Shown: positions 22,753 through 33,281 of the stretch, in pieces
How positions within the stretch are numbered: position 1 is the stretch's first letter
Layout: the number at the start of each line of letters is the position of its first letter
NCBI GenBank assembly: GCA_022559845.1
Contig: CM040117.1
Coordinates: 82,410,559 to 82,474,558 of the forward strand
DNA length: 64,000 nucleotides
Source: Amorphophallus konjac
Lineage: Eukaryota; Streptophyta; Magnoliopsida; Alismatales; Araceae
Direction: 5' to 3'
Program-made: the position numbers and the translations under genes
Notes under the pieces: model-generated
Told to the model about the DNA's origin: nothing
The model's input: the letters and a program-made list of their open reading frames with translations, nothing else
Database searches by the model: none

Positions 22753-24611
22753 TGTGGATGCACTTTTGGGATTCCTTCTATTTGTCCATTTATTTATTTA
22801 TTTATTTCATTTATTTAGTGCGTGGGCGTGCCAGTCACAAAGTGACGATTTATTCGGGCTCCAAACCAGGATGGTATGGAGCCGTGGGTGAGTTTCATCT
22901 AACTAACCAGATGATAGTGAGTGTCGTGTCGGGACCAAAACCCGTCGCTCCGTAAAGGTCACGGCGTTAATTACATCTCCCCGAAAGGGAGAAAACCCTT
23001 GATTAGTCGCCAGGAAAAGGGGACATACGGCCTAAAATTAGCATCGATGAAATGAGATAATAAAATCTCGAATCACGTTAAAATGCCCCTGTGGATGCCA
23101 AAAATATGACGGTGTCGATCATACGGCATGCGCGGCTCGACACTCGAGAGCAAGCCGAAGATGGAAATGTCGAGTAAACCTCATGCCTCGCCCGATCAGG
23201 ACGAGAACTCGCTCAGTGGTTCGCTACCCGTTAACGAAGCCTCCAAGGTAGAAGATATGGCTACAACTCTCTGACTGGCCATGCCGAAAGCAGAATCAAG
23301 GAAAAGTCGAGAACTTCGGCACAGTCTCGGCATATGCCGAAAGTCACGTAAAGTCCTAGACCGAGCCCCAGAAGCTGCGAACGGAACATTGCAGAGGCCA
23401 TGCATTGCAACTAGAACATTCCATGAGCGCCAACACTCGAATAAATGGCTGGGACTTCGAAAAGAATCCATTCGAGACTTAAAACGACGCGAAAGGGCCT
23501 TAAACCGGCGCGCTCTAAACTGGCACGCCCCTTTAACATCTTAAAATGGCGCCCCCCCCTGATGCTCTAATACGGCGCCCCCCTGATGTTCTAATCTGGC
23601 GCCCTTGCTTGGGCCTTAAATCGGCGCGCCCCTCCTGTGGCCATTAAACCTGCGCGCCCCATATTGGTTGTAATCCGGCGCGCCCCTTTACATGATGCTA
23701 GTCCGGCATGCCCCTTTATGTGTTGTTAATCCAGCGTGCACAACACCGCGCCGGTTTAACTCAAATGCCGTCCCATCTGCCAGCCGATACCCTATTTTCG
23801 CATAAGCCTGGTGCCTAGAGGGCATTCAATGCTCTGAATCTCTGTCTCCATAGGCATTCAATGCTCCGAAGCCCTGTCTCCACCCCCGTTCGACAACGCA
23901 GTTGCATCGACAGTGAAGAGAAGCATCGATGGGGGGAGTAGCAACAGCAAGCATCCCTTCCTCGGATGAATGCCAGTGTACTGTGCAAATCAACGGATGA
24001 CACCGCAGACAAATGAAGTGGCGGGAGGACCTTCCGTCCGAGCGAAGAAAGGGCAGCCGAATATATATACTCTGCCTGTTCGACAGAGAAAGATGATGGA
24101 TGATTAAAAAGGAAGGAGAGGCTGCTGAAACCCCCTGGGCTATGTGCAGTGAAGAGAAGAAGAAGAAAAAGAGAAGAGAGGGCCTCCCGAAGGGAAGAGA
24201 AAGCTTCGTCCCTGTGCCTGCTAGGTGAAGGAGTAGAGAGATTGAGTGTGAGAGAAGGGAGGTGAGCTCGGAGGGGGAGGAGTTTGTGCTCCGTTCCCCC
24301 TCCCCCATCGATGTATTTCTCCATTTCCCTCTGATGTATTCCCCCCTTTTTTTTCTTTGCTATCTTTCCCCTTGCGGATGAATAAAAGAAAAGCTTTTTG
24401 CAACATATGTGTTCTTCTGCTTCCCTCTCTTTCTCTCTGTCTTCTCCTCATCCAAGGCCCTTCGAAGCTTGCTTCTCCATAGCATGGCCTTCGGAGGAGT
24501 CCGTCAGGGGATGAACATTCATGGCCCCTTGAGGCACACATTCGTCTCGCCTACGAAATCATCACCTGTAAGCTGCTGGAACTCTTGAAGGCTGGTCCTC
24601 GAGTCTCCACA
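22753..24611 (+). repeat. Repeat A: TGTGG-terminal LTR-like sequence
   Basis: It starts TGTGGATGC and may end TCCACA at 24611. The first 250 bp (GGCGTGCCAGTCACAAAGTGAC, then TGTCGGGACCAAAACCCG, then GGCGTTAATTACATC) are shared with B (minus) and C (plus). A GGCGCGCC array follows (23490-23760), then ATATATATAC (24061) as possible TATA and GATGAATAAAAG (24376) as possible poly-A signal. It looks like a complete LTR, perhaps solo; the 5-bp flanks do not match. No genes. Confidence 0.5.
23490..23762 (+). repeat. GGCGCGCC array in repeat A
   Basis: About ten units of TTAAACCGGCGCGCCCC type with 20-35-bp spacing and decay such as CGGCATGCC and CAGCGTGCA. Decay is mainly C to T or G to A at CG dinucleotides. 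Confidence 0.7.
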
Positions 24612-25020
24612 GGCACTTATGGGTTAACGGAGGCCTCACTCCGAGTTTTGAGGTTCACCCAGGAGCTTTGCTCCATTTGGTGTTCCTCTATTTGTCTCTG
24701 GCAAGCCTTAGTCCGGGGGAGATGCTGCCCAAATCTTGCCAGAGGAAGAACACGTAAGAACAGGCAGACGAACAAACTAAGCCCCTGAACAGACTGAACC
24801 TTCTGAGTTCTTGGATAACAAACTCACCCCTAAACCACCCTGCACAGTGAACTCTTCTAATAAAACATTCATATTTTCATGCCAATCCACCTTAATAGAC
24901 AACTAAAACACTTAAACTTCCTCTCCATAAACTTAATCTATCAATTCGATGAACAAACTAATCAACAAATCAACCCACAGGTGAAAGAAACAAGAAACAG
25001 AGCATAAAAGAATGAAAGAA
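24612..25020. other. Non-coding stretch between repeats A and B
   Basis: There is no gene, no tandem repeat and no credible primer site right after 24611. The 24830-25020 part is AT-rich. Confidence 0.5.
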
Positions 25021-25037
25021 AACACACAGAAGCTATC

Positions 25038-25340
25038 CCGGCGTGCTCCTAATCTGGCGTGGGTTAATCCGGCGCGGTACCCCCCCGCGCCGGTTTAGCT
25101 TTACACTCAAAACCCCTTTCATTTTTTCTTGCCACTAACCGACGCGCCCCTCGCATAGCCCATTAAACCGGCGCGCTATACTATTCCTCACCCTATTCCG
25201 GCGCCCCCTGGCCCTCCTCCTCCATTGGCCATTAACCGGCACGCCCAAACTTTGCACCACCTATTCTGGCGTGCCCTTTTGGGCTTCCATTAACCTGCGC
25301 GCTCCCCTCTTTGCTTCCCTTAAACCGGCGTGCCTGAAAG
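25038..25340. repeat. GGCGCGCC array in repeat B
   Basis: Scattered CCGGCGCGCC-type units (many decayed to GGCGTGCC or GGCACGCC) plus GGCGCGGTACCC...CGCGCC at 25071-25092, the counterpart of the G-run palindromes in repeat C. Confidence 0.65.
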
Positions 25341-25427
25341 GGAGAAAATGATTAATCAAATGAGAGAAGAGACTTAAAGCTAATGAATAAAACTAATAAA
25401 AAGATCCCCTTTCCATAATCTAAATTT

Positions 25428-25490
25428 TGTTCCGGGGGCGCTGCCCCCGGAAACCCCCCGCAAGGGGCGTTGCCCCCTTGACCCCCACGA
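25428..25490. repeat. G/C-rich inverted repeats
   Basis: CCGGGGGCG/CGCCCCCGG-type arms (CCGGGGGCGCTGCCCCCGG) are followed by a similar GGGGCGTTGCCCC unit. These are strong hairpins in either strand. Such units are scattered in plant repeats. Confidence 0.6.
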
Positions 25491-25539
25491 CCTGACCGCG
25501 CAGGTCGATCCACGTGCAAGGGCGCACATTGGTGAGTTC

Positions 25540-26760
25540 GGGCTTCGCACTTAACAATTCACACCCCTGGGCTGGGTGCAAAGAGAAAATTGATGATGCC
25601 TTATGGTATCGGATGTGGACCTCGGAACCTCCGACATGGTCATGATCCGAAGACATCTCGGGCCAATAGTTCGTTAACTCGACCCGCTTCTCCTGGGATC
25701 TAATCCCGCAACCCCACATTAAACTTATCGTGTCTACGGCAGACATTTGCACGGTTTTATCATCGTCTTCGATGCTTCAAACATGGACTCACGTCCGAAC
25801 AACGAATGGTCCGACCGACATGCACGTATACCTTGGAACCTTCGTTTCCCAAGACTATGCGTGAAGAGAAAGGTAATGACGCCCCGTGGCATCAGACGTG
25901 GTCCTTGGAAACCCCGATATGGCCATAGTCCGCAACCACCTCGGGCCAATAGATCATCAGCTTGACCCATCTTCACCGGGATCCAATCCCGCACCCACAG
26001 GAAATGTGCCGTACCGTCGGTATGTCTTTGTCGTGGTCGTCGATGCTTCGAACATGAACTCACGTCCGAATACTGAATGGTCCGTTAGTGACCGATGTAT
26101 ATCCTAGGATCGAATCCCGTGCTTGCATTAAACTTGCCATACTCATGGCAGACATTTGTATGACTTGCCACCGTCTCTTACGCTACAAGCACAGACCTTT
26201 GTCCGAACATAAAATGGTCCACGAATGACCGACGAATCCGAATGGAACGAGACGGCTCCCATCTTCCCTGAACCCTACGTGGGGGAATATCAATAAGACC
26301 TTCGTGAGTCGCGCTCGGACCTCGGGTTCGCCCCAACCATGGTCATCGCCTGATCTACATCCTAAGCCTATGGCCGACTATCTCTGTACACATCTTTGTT
26401 TCGGAATCTAGTCCCGAGACACTTTCCCGCTGCCCTTCGGCACCGGAAATATTAATGATGCCCATACGAACCTGACTTCGACCGCAGGGGGCCCACCGCA
26501 GTATGGTCGTAGCTTGGTCTTGCACCGGGTAAACAAACCTATCGGTTTCCGACCGCTCTAACCGGGATTCAACCGAATGTCTCCTATCGCCTTAAACAAT
26601 AAACTCACCGTACCCCGGCATACATATGCTCCGGTTTTCCCCGTGATGATCACGATTCTCTGAAGACCGGATGCTTGTCCGAATATCAGAATGGTCCCTT
26701 GAGTGACCGACATATTTCGAACGCTTGTTTCCCTAGACACAGGCCTTTCCAACTGATTCG
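25540..26760. repeat. Degenerate tandem repeat, about 270 bp
   Basis: The series CTCGGGCCAATAG, GGGATC(C/T)AATCCCGC, GGCAGACATTTG, TTCGA, GAATGGTCC recurs; GAATGGTCC is at about 25805 and 26075, with shorter-spaced relics at 26213 and 26688. These are old and diverged copies, without coding content. Confidence 0.5.
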
Positions 26761-27599
26761 AGACCGTTATCGACTTGTTTCTCTCGATATAGTTTCCTGG
26801 CCATGAGGCCCCTTTTCCCGGCGATTAATCAAGGGTGTTCCCCTCTCCGATGGGATGTAAATGACGTCGTGACCTTTATGGCACGGCGAGTTTCAGTCCC
26901 GACACGAACCACACAATCGTCTGATTAGTCAGATCGAGCGCACAATAAATCGTCACTTTGTGACTGGCACGCCCACGCACTTAATAAACCCAATAAACGA
27001 ATAAACGAATGATTTGTCAAATAAAAAGTGTGTCCACAGCCCCGCGTTAGGTTGTAAACATCTGAATCATATTGGAATAATGATGGTGCTAGACAGAGAT
27101 TCAGAGGGGGGGTGAATGAATCCCCTTTTTAAAAATTACGGAATTGATGTTCTCTTCAAATGATTTGAGCAGAATCAAACTAGAATGACTCTAAGCAGAT
27201 TTGCTAACTAGCTTAAAATCAATCAACTATGATGACCTTCAGATAGATGGTAGTATGATAAACTTCAGATAGACAGTGTTCGAATGATTTCACTAATTAT
27301 CTATAAGCTGAGTAATAATGAAATACTATCTACCAAATACAAGGCGATTGGCATGACCAAACCTTCCTGCTATAGCCTTTGATATACTTGGTATAGAAGT
27401 ACTTTTAGCTCGCTCAGATGATAGTTAGATGAAATCAGATGCTCACTGTTAAAAGTCACATAGAACGGGCCTAATCAAACATCTACCGTGAATCTATGAC
27501 AGAATGATAAGCACAGAAATCACATGATGCACAAGGATTTTAGGTGGTTCGGTTTTCACCTACATCCACCCCACACTCAGACTTGAGTATGGTTTACTG

Positions 27600-27780
27600 C
27601 TGCCTAACAGCTTGAATTGCTAAGCATCATAGCTTGCTTACAGCTGAGCATCACAGCTTGCGTCTGCTGTGCCCCACATCTTGCGCCCGCTGAGCATTAC
27701 AACTTGGCTATCCGAGGAACACTTCCCCGCCGCTGAGCATCACAGCTTGCTCTGCTGGCTAATAGCTTGAAAAGGATAAC
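27600..27780 (-). repeat. AAGCTGTGATGCTCAGC repeats in S2 transcribed LTR part
   Basis: Tandem units (plus reading GCTGAGCATCACAGCTTG) lie between hairpin and TATA. The right LTR (43140-43370) has more units. Similar units occur in S3 (54418-54600) and in weaker form in S1 (4470-4520). Confidence 0.7.
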
Positions 27781-28143
27781 AAGAAAAATAAATGAACAAT
27801 CACAACACCAGAAAGCTAAAAAGGAAAAATTGAAAAATATAGCTCACGCAGGAGCAGAATCAGTTCTGGATCTGATCCAAGAACTGATAAGAATACAGAT
27901 CTTCAAGCACAATCTCTCTCTCTATTCTTTCTCTGCACACTCTTTCTTTCTTCTCAGACTTTTTCTACTCTCATGATACTCTACTTTTCTCTTCTCTAGA
28001 GTTCTCTCTGCAACTCTCTCTTCTTCTTCTCTTTTCAGAGTGGCTCTATCTCTTTGTAAAATTCTTTTTGGATCACTTCACATGCTCTCGCTTAACCTTG
28101 CTAAAAAACTTTGTGATCATCACTCTCAAATGATGGAGGTCTT

Positions 28144-28153
28144 CTATTTATAG
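28144..28153 (-). promoter_or_regulatory. TATA box, S2 3' LTR
   Basis: CTATAAATAG on the minus strand. The other LTR has CTGTAAATAG at the same place (43751-43742), so the 5' LTR promoter is probably weakened. Confidence 0.55.
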
Positions 28154-28489
28154 GTCTTTTGAAAATCTGTGGTCCCCAAAGAGTTGTTAGTTTGGCGCGT
28201 GAAGAGAACACTCCCGCCAAAACATTCAATCCATAAAGTGCTTCGAGAGGCCACGTGTCAGATGCAGATGGATGATTATTCACATGGCAGAAAATTAGAA
28301 TGGTATCTACCTTGGATCATGTGCCAATCATTAGAGTCTTGGGTCATGTGCTTCACTTAAGTTTTTACTGCTTTCAGAGGCGTAGGGATTAACCCTGCAA
28401 TTCAGACGACAGACATTTAGTCAAACACTTAGAGTGCATACTTAATGCTCAAACTAATGATATAAATATATATATGCAAATGCCTTAGA

Positions 28490-29350
28490 GCATGGTCATG
28501 ATGTACAGACATATGGACGTTGATGCCCAGACCCTGAACATGCTCAGACTTATATGTGTACAGACTTTACCTTGTGCACAGACCTTTATTATGCATGTGC
28601 TTAGACCTCGAAGTATGCATATGCACGGACCTTGTAGCATCATATGAAAATGTCCACAGACTTGTCCTTGCAAATGCGCACGGACCTTGAGTTTGAACGT
28701 GCACAGACCTTAGTTACGTAGGATACCAATGTGCACCGACTTTAGTCATGCACAATGCAAACGTGCACCGACCTCAGTCATGCAGGATGCCAATGTGCAC
28801 CGACCTTAGTCATGCATACTGCAAACGTGCACCGGCCTCAGTCATGTAGGATGCCAATGTGCACCGACCTTAGTCATGCACACTGCAAACATGCACCGAC
28901 CTCAGTCATGCAGGATGCCAGTGTGCACTGACCTTAGTCATGCACACTGCAAACGTGCACCAACCTCAGTCATGCAAGATGCAGAATGTGCTCTGACCTT
29001 ATGATGGCTAAGGCAGGATGTGCATCGACCTTAGTATGACTAAGGTGAAAGTGCACCGACTTGTGTGCTGTCTGACAAAATGTGCACCGACCTACATATG
29101 CAAACCAGCAAAATGTGCACCGACCTGTTTGAAGGTGTGAACAGGATATACATCAACCTTCATTTGCTATGAACCGTGATGTGCATCGACCTTCTTGCAA
29201 TGAACAGTGATGTGCATCGACCTTAGGTAATGAAGGCCATGAATATGCATCAACCTTTCAGACTTAGTGAAATTGTGCATTGACCTCTAACACTTCAGCC
29301 TAAAACTTGCACTGACTAAATGAGAAGATAGAGTGAATATGCATCGACCT
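28490..29350 (-). repeat. U3 array of AGGTCGGTGCAC repeats, S2
   Basis: Units of about 32 bp alternate in two types (plus reading GTGCACCGACCTCAGTCATG and GTGCACCGACCTTAGTCATG), giving a 63-64-bp dimer period at 28730-28980 and looser copies around it. Each unit holds ACCGAC, the core of the DRE/CRT stress element. It lies upstream of the TATA box in element orientation. Confidence 0.8.
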
Positions 29351-29460
29351 TTAGTTTGACACTAAGATAGAAAACATGTTTATTCAATATGAAGGTACTT
29401 ATGCATTTCAGTCCTAATCATGATTCATAGACTATCATTATCAAAACTAGGGTTCCAATA

Positions 29461-29474
29461 ATCTCTCCCTTTTG
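29461..29474 (-). other. S2 polypurine tract
   Basis: The minus strand reads AAAAGGGAGAGAT next to the 3' LTR, with CATCATC upstream as in S1 and S3. Extra AGGGGGAG copies lie near 29818, 29862 and 31295. Confidence 0.8.
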
Positions 29475-29880
29475 ATGATGACAACTATGAGTCATGTATG
29501 TTTGCACAAAATGAAAATTACACACAATCATTGTTTTCATTCTAATCAAACCAAGATTCAAACCTAGATATATGGACTGACATGCATAACAAGGACATTC
29601 AAGACAAAGATGCAACACTGACATTTCTGTGTACAATAAGAAAAATAAACTAATGTTTGACTAAATATCACGGCACACAAGTGATTTAAAAATAGGAATT
29701 TAGAAGCCTTGTCCTTTTCTTTCTCATTCAAACCATGATTCCAAAGTTCTCTTCCCCAAACAAACATCTCCAAAATTTTTAAAAATTTTCAAAAGAAGAT
29801 AGACATGACACTCTCTCTCCCCCTTTGTCATTATAAAAAAAAACACAGCAAGAGTAATCTCCCCCTGATTGTGACAATCA

Positions 29881-31926
29881 TCAAATATCAGCTGGAGAAA
29901 TTCTACTAACTGTAGAAGGTCCACCAGCTGCAGAAGTTCTGCCACCTCGTTGGCTTCGTCTTTGAGCAATTGTCACAGTTGGTGATCTACTTGAACTTCC
30001 ATGTTCTCTTAACGGTATGGCTTGTGGAAACCTTTGGGGAATTCTTTCAACTTTGGTGCCCAATGCAGCAAACTTGGTAGATAACTTCTGATCTGTCCGT
30101 TGTACTTGAGCATTCAGTTCTTTGATGGAGGAAGTCAGATCTACAAACCAACTGTTTAACATACTAGTTATGTTGTCCAACTGAGTAGTTTGTTGGTGAT
30201 GGTTCTCTGCCATTGAAGTCGAGGTGCTGGTAGCTTGTTCAGTGACAATGTCTCTAAAATTATAAGACAGATGTTGCACCTTTTCTTGGGCAATATCAAG
30301 CTTGGCATAAATGTTTCCCAGTTGAATAACACTACCCTGAACTTCATCTGACAGATTGTTAATCCTTTGGGATAGAGATTGCTGGTCTTGACGAATGATA
30401 TTTAATTCTTCTCTGACTCTTTGCTGTTCCCATCTAATATCAAAGGCATGTACGAGTGTTTTTGTTACCTTCAAATAGGTTTCAGCTTGATTTGCTTTTA
30501 GTTCATTGATTATGGTTCCTACCTATTCACAAACATGTAACGAAGAATCTAAAAATTCATGCAATCTTTTATCTGATTTGTATTTGTCATAAACAAACTT
30601 CTCCCACTGGCTATTCACTGTTTGTTCCATATGAACCATCCTAGCATCCAATCTCTAAACAGCATAATTTAAATGCACAAACTGTGCATTCATTATTCTA
30701 CTTTGGTTCATTAGGAGGTTTACTAGTGTGGGAAACATATCTACGGCTTGTGGTCCTGAGCTAGGTCCAGCTGAGCTGGAAGCTTGAAACTCTAGTGGTA
30801 TAAAAGATTGCTCAGGTGACAAAGGTGGCTGAATCCCTAATGTCATCACTGGTCCATGAGAAGGTTCATAATATGTAGCAGGACCTAAAAAGCCTTCTTA
30901 TGGAGCTTCAACCTCAACTTCCTGATTTTCCTAAGGTTGTTCTTCCACCCTTTGCTGCTCAGGTTGGGTATCATGATCTATTTGCTCTATCAGATTATCA
31001 ATGTGTTGATCCAATTTTTGCATGAATTGCTCATCAGATAAGTGTTGTTCTTCTAATTCATGAAATTTTTGTTGCAGTTGTACTTCTCTCATTTGCTACT
31101 CTTCATGAACTTCTCCTGTGTCAATATTCATTTCTTCCCTTTCATCTTCCTGATGGTCAGGCTCTTGCTCTTCCTCAACTGTCTCTAGATAATGCTCTGC
31201 CTGGAGCTCTTAAGCAGGTTGTTCTAATGTTGGTTGTGCTTCTTGTTCTGCCAGTACTTCCATTTCAATTTGCTGCTCAACTGATAGTGACTTATCCTCC
31301 CCCTGACAATGTGCTTCCATCTGAAGCTGCTCTGTTGGACCTTCAACTTGTTGCTGCTGAATCTGTTCAGCTTGTTCCACATTTTGGTATTGCTGCTGCT
31401 ACTCCAATTCTACATTATCCACTAAATGCTGGCTCTCCTCCATTTGTTGTTCTTCTCCTTCTGCTTGCTGTTCTGCCATATGCATTTTAGATGTATTACC
31501 TTGTTTCTGTACTTGACTGGCCCCAGATAGTTTCAACTTCATAAATGTGGTAATGAAATCCATGTTGTAGACATAAACCTTAGGGATCTCCTTAACAATC
31601 TCATCCTTTAAAGAAATGTTTGCTTTCTTAAATACGGATGTCAAGAGGGCTGCATATGGTAGATGTGTCTTGGACTCTTTGCATGTACCCATAATCTGAA
31701 TGATCAAATCTGCCAGACATATTTTGATCCTTTTGAACATGTAGAAAAATAGAAATCTCTGAGACTCAGTTAACCTCCCTCTTCCTCCATCTTGTGGAGT
31801 TATGATAGTTGTGAGCATGTGATGTAATAACCTCTTCGGAGGGGAAAATTTATAGGCATTAAACTGAGTCAGTTTTGTTTACTTCTTGTCTTTGGGATCA
31901 CTAGGCAGATCAGTAAGAATGGAGTA
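29881..31926 (-). pseudogene. S2 second ORF, C-terminal part (Gln-rich, coiled coil)
   Basis: This continues the ORF that starts at 38424 on the other side of LINE L1. After the insertion site the frame reads a helical segment (TTIITPQDGGRGRL, KRIKICLADLIIQIMG), then a Gln/Glu-rich stretch (31480-30900), then a C-terminal heptad-rich region (EELNIIRQDQQSLSQRINNL, 30420-30130) and a basic Ser/Gly tail ending at 29881. Several in-frame stops (for example near 31860, 31395, 30655, 30525) break it. Some Sireviruses carry an extra env-like ORF at this place, but I see no signal peptide or membrane span, so function is open. Confidence 0.6.
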
Positions 31927-31941
31927 GGCTTCATGTTGATT
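31927..31941. repeat. Target-site duplication of LINE L1, left copy
   Basis: GGCTTCATGTTGATT is repeated at 37815-37829. It abuts the poly-A end of L1 (T run on the plus strand). Confidence 0.93.
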
Positions 31942-31947
31942 TTTTTT

Positions 31948-32139
31948 CAACACCGGCCAAACAGGGTCAAGGGCTGGTTGAGTGCACAATCCCCCAGAAG
32001 AGGAATGTGGTCTCACTCCCCCAGTTCGACTCTGTGGCCAAAAAATTTTATTGATTCAATCAAAGAATACACTATCTCCGGGGCATACCCCTGTCCACAT
32101 CTACAGCCAACAACCAAAAGAAACTATACAGCCTAAGAT
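31948..32139 (-). other. L1 3' untranslated region
   Basis: A short non-coding tail from the ORF2 stop to the poly-A. Nothing further is recognised. Confidence 0.6.
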
Positions 32140-33281
32140 CTATCTACAGTGGCGCAAAGTGGGCATTTTGCCCTTGTCCATTCTAATTGCCCCCCTAGCC
32201 AATTTAGGGAGGCCATTTATACAAGTAAAGATGCTATTACATTGGGCAGAACAAGCATAGGAAGCCAAGGCGTCTGCCACTTGATTACCTTCCCTATAAG
32301 TGTGTTGCACCAAACAACCACTCTTGGTTAAAAGATCAAGAGTTTCCTTCCACCAAGGGATAATAACCCAACTAGGAGCCACTCCCTTCCGGACAGACTC
32401 TAGCAACAATGTGCAGTCCGAAAAAATGGCTCTCACCTAGAGACCTCCATTCATAACTAGGGATAAGCCATCGTGTAAGGCCCTAGTTTCAGCTAAGATG
32501 TTGCTTCCTTCTCCATAATAGAATGCAAAACAGATTATCATGTTACCATCTTGATCTCGAACGCAGCCACCCCCCCACATCTTCCTGGGTTTCCTTTGGA
32601 TGCTCCATCTACATGCAGAGTGAATTGAGAAGAGGACAGGCTGCAAGTCACTGCAATGGGTTGCTTTAGACTAATCTTAAGGAATAGCTGGTTGTGGCCT
32701 AAGATGTTCTTTTGATCAACCGAGAGATGAGAAGAGAAGGCAATCTTATCTAGAGCAAAATCAATGGTAGTGATGATGTTCCTTTTGATTCTCAGCCCAT
32801 TAGGAAGAGCACCTTCATATTTGAGAGCACATCTGGATTTCCAAATTTCCCAGAGCAGCAAAATAACAGCGTACATACCAACATAGCTGAATGCAGACCG
32901 CAGGTTGGTACCGGCCAAAATATTCCAACAGCGAATTGTTATCTGATCACTCAGGTTAATCTTCACATTCATCAGTGGGATAATCCATTTCCATAGGGCA
33001 TCTGCCATATCACTCTTGATAAAGAGATGATTAAGATCCTCTTGAGCTGGGGACTTGTAGCAAACATATTTAGAGGCCAGAGGAATTACACACTCTGTCA
33101 CGATACCGTCAACTGGAACCACTCGGTGAAGGAGTTTCCAAAAGAAAAGAGCAGCCCTTGGAGCAATTCTAGAATGCCAGATGTTAGTCCAAGGTCGCCT
33201 GATAAGTCCTGCTAGTCTCAGTAAATTGTAGGAGGACTTGATAGAAAATTCACCATTCACTGTGCCAGTCAGACGCAGCAA
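32140..33281 (-). pseudogene. L1 ORF2 end: zinc-binding region and RNase H
   Basis: WHSRIAPRAALFFWKLLHRV is the reverse-transcriptase zinc-binding (zf-RVT) region of plant LINEs. It is followed by RNase H of the RVT_3 type: LHVDGASKGNPG near 32600 with the first catalytic Asp, and the closing YREGNQVADALA near 32300. Two frameshifts (about 33275 and 32560-32640) break it. RNase H would remove RNA from the hybrid. Confidence 0.85.

Larger units (their letters stand above)
25021..27038 (-). repeat. Repeat B: inverted relative of A and C
   Basis: On the minus strand it starts TGTGGACACAC at 27038 and then carries the shared block (GTGCGTGGGCGTGCCAGTCAC). Further in are degenerate repeats of about 270 bp (25540-26760), a C/G-rich hairpin (25428-25490) and a GGCGCGCC array with a GTACC palindrome (25038-25340) matching repeat C. 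The far end is not defined. No gene is visible. Confidence 0.5.
27070..29460 (-). repeat. S2 3' LTR
   Basis: Homologous to 42600-43797. Both tips are changed from TGTTGG/CCAACA to TATTGG/CCAATA. It contains the hairpin block (27571-27592), AGCATCACAGCTTG repeats (27600-27780), TATA (28153-28144) and the U3 array (28490-29350). Confidence 0.88.

Noticed and set aside
24221..24541. Minus-strand frames of 106-169 codons around 23815-24541
   Set aside because: Low-complexity Ser/Leu sequence over purine-rich LTR-like DNA; overlapping frames, no homology I recognise.
22753..27038. One large DNA transposon with A and B as terminal inverted repeats
   Set aside because: Similarity is limited to the outer 250 bp, C exists alone in the same form, there is no transposase, and flanks lack a duplication; kept only as related repeats.
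20147..27069. Organelle-derived DNA or host genes
   Set aside because: No known plastid or mitochondrial gene sequence and no exon-like frames were seen; repeats explain most of it.
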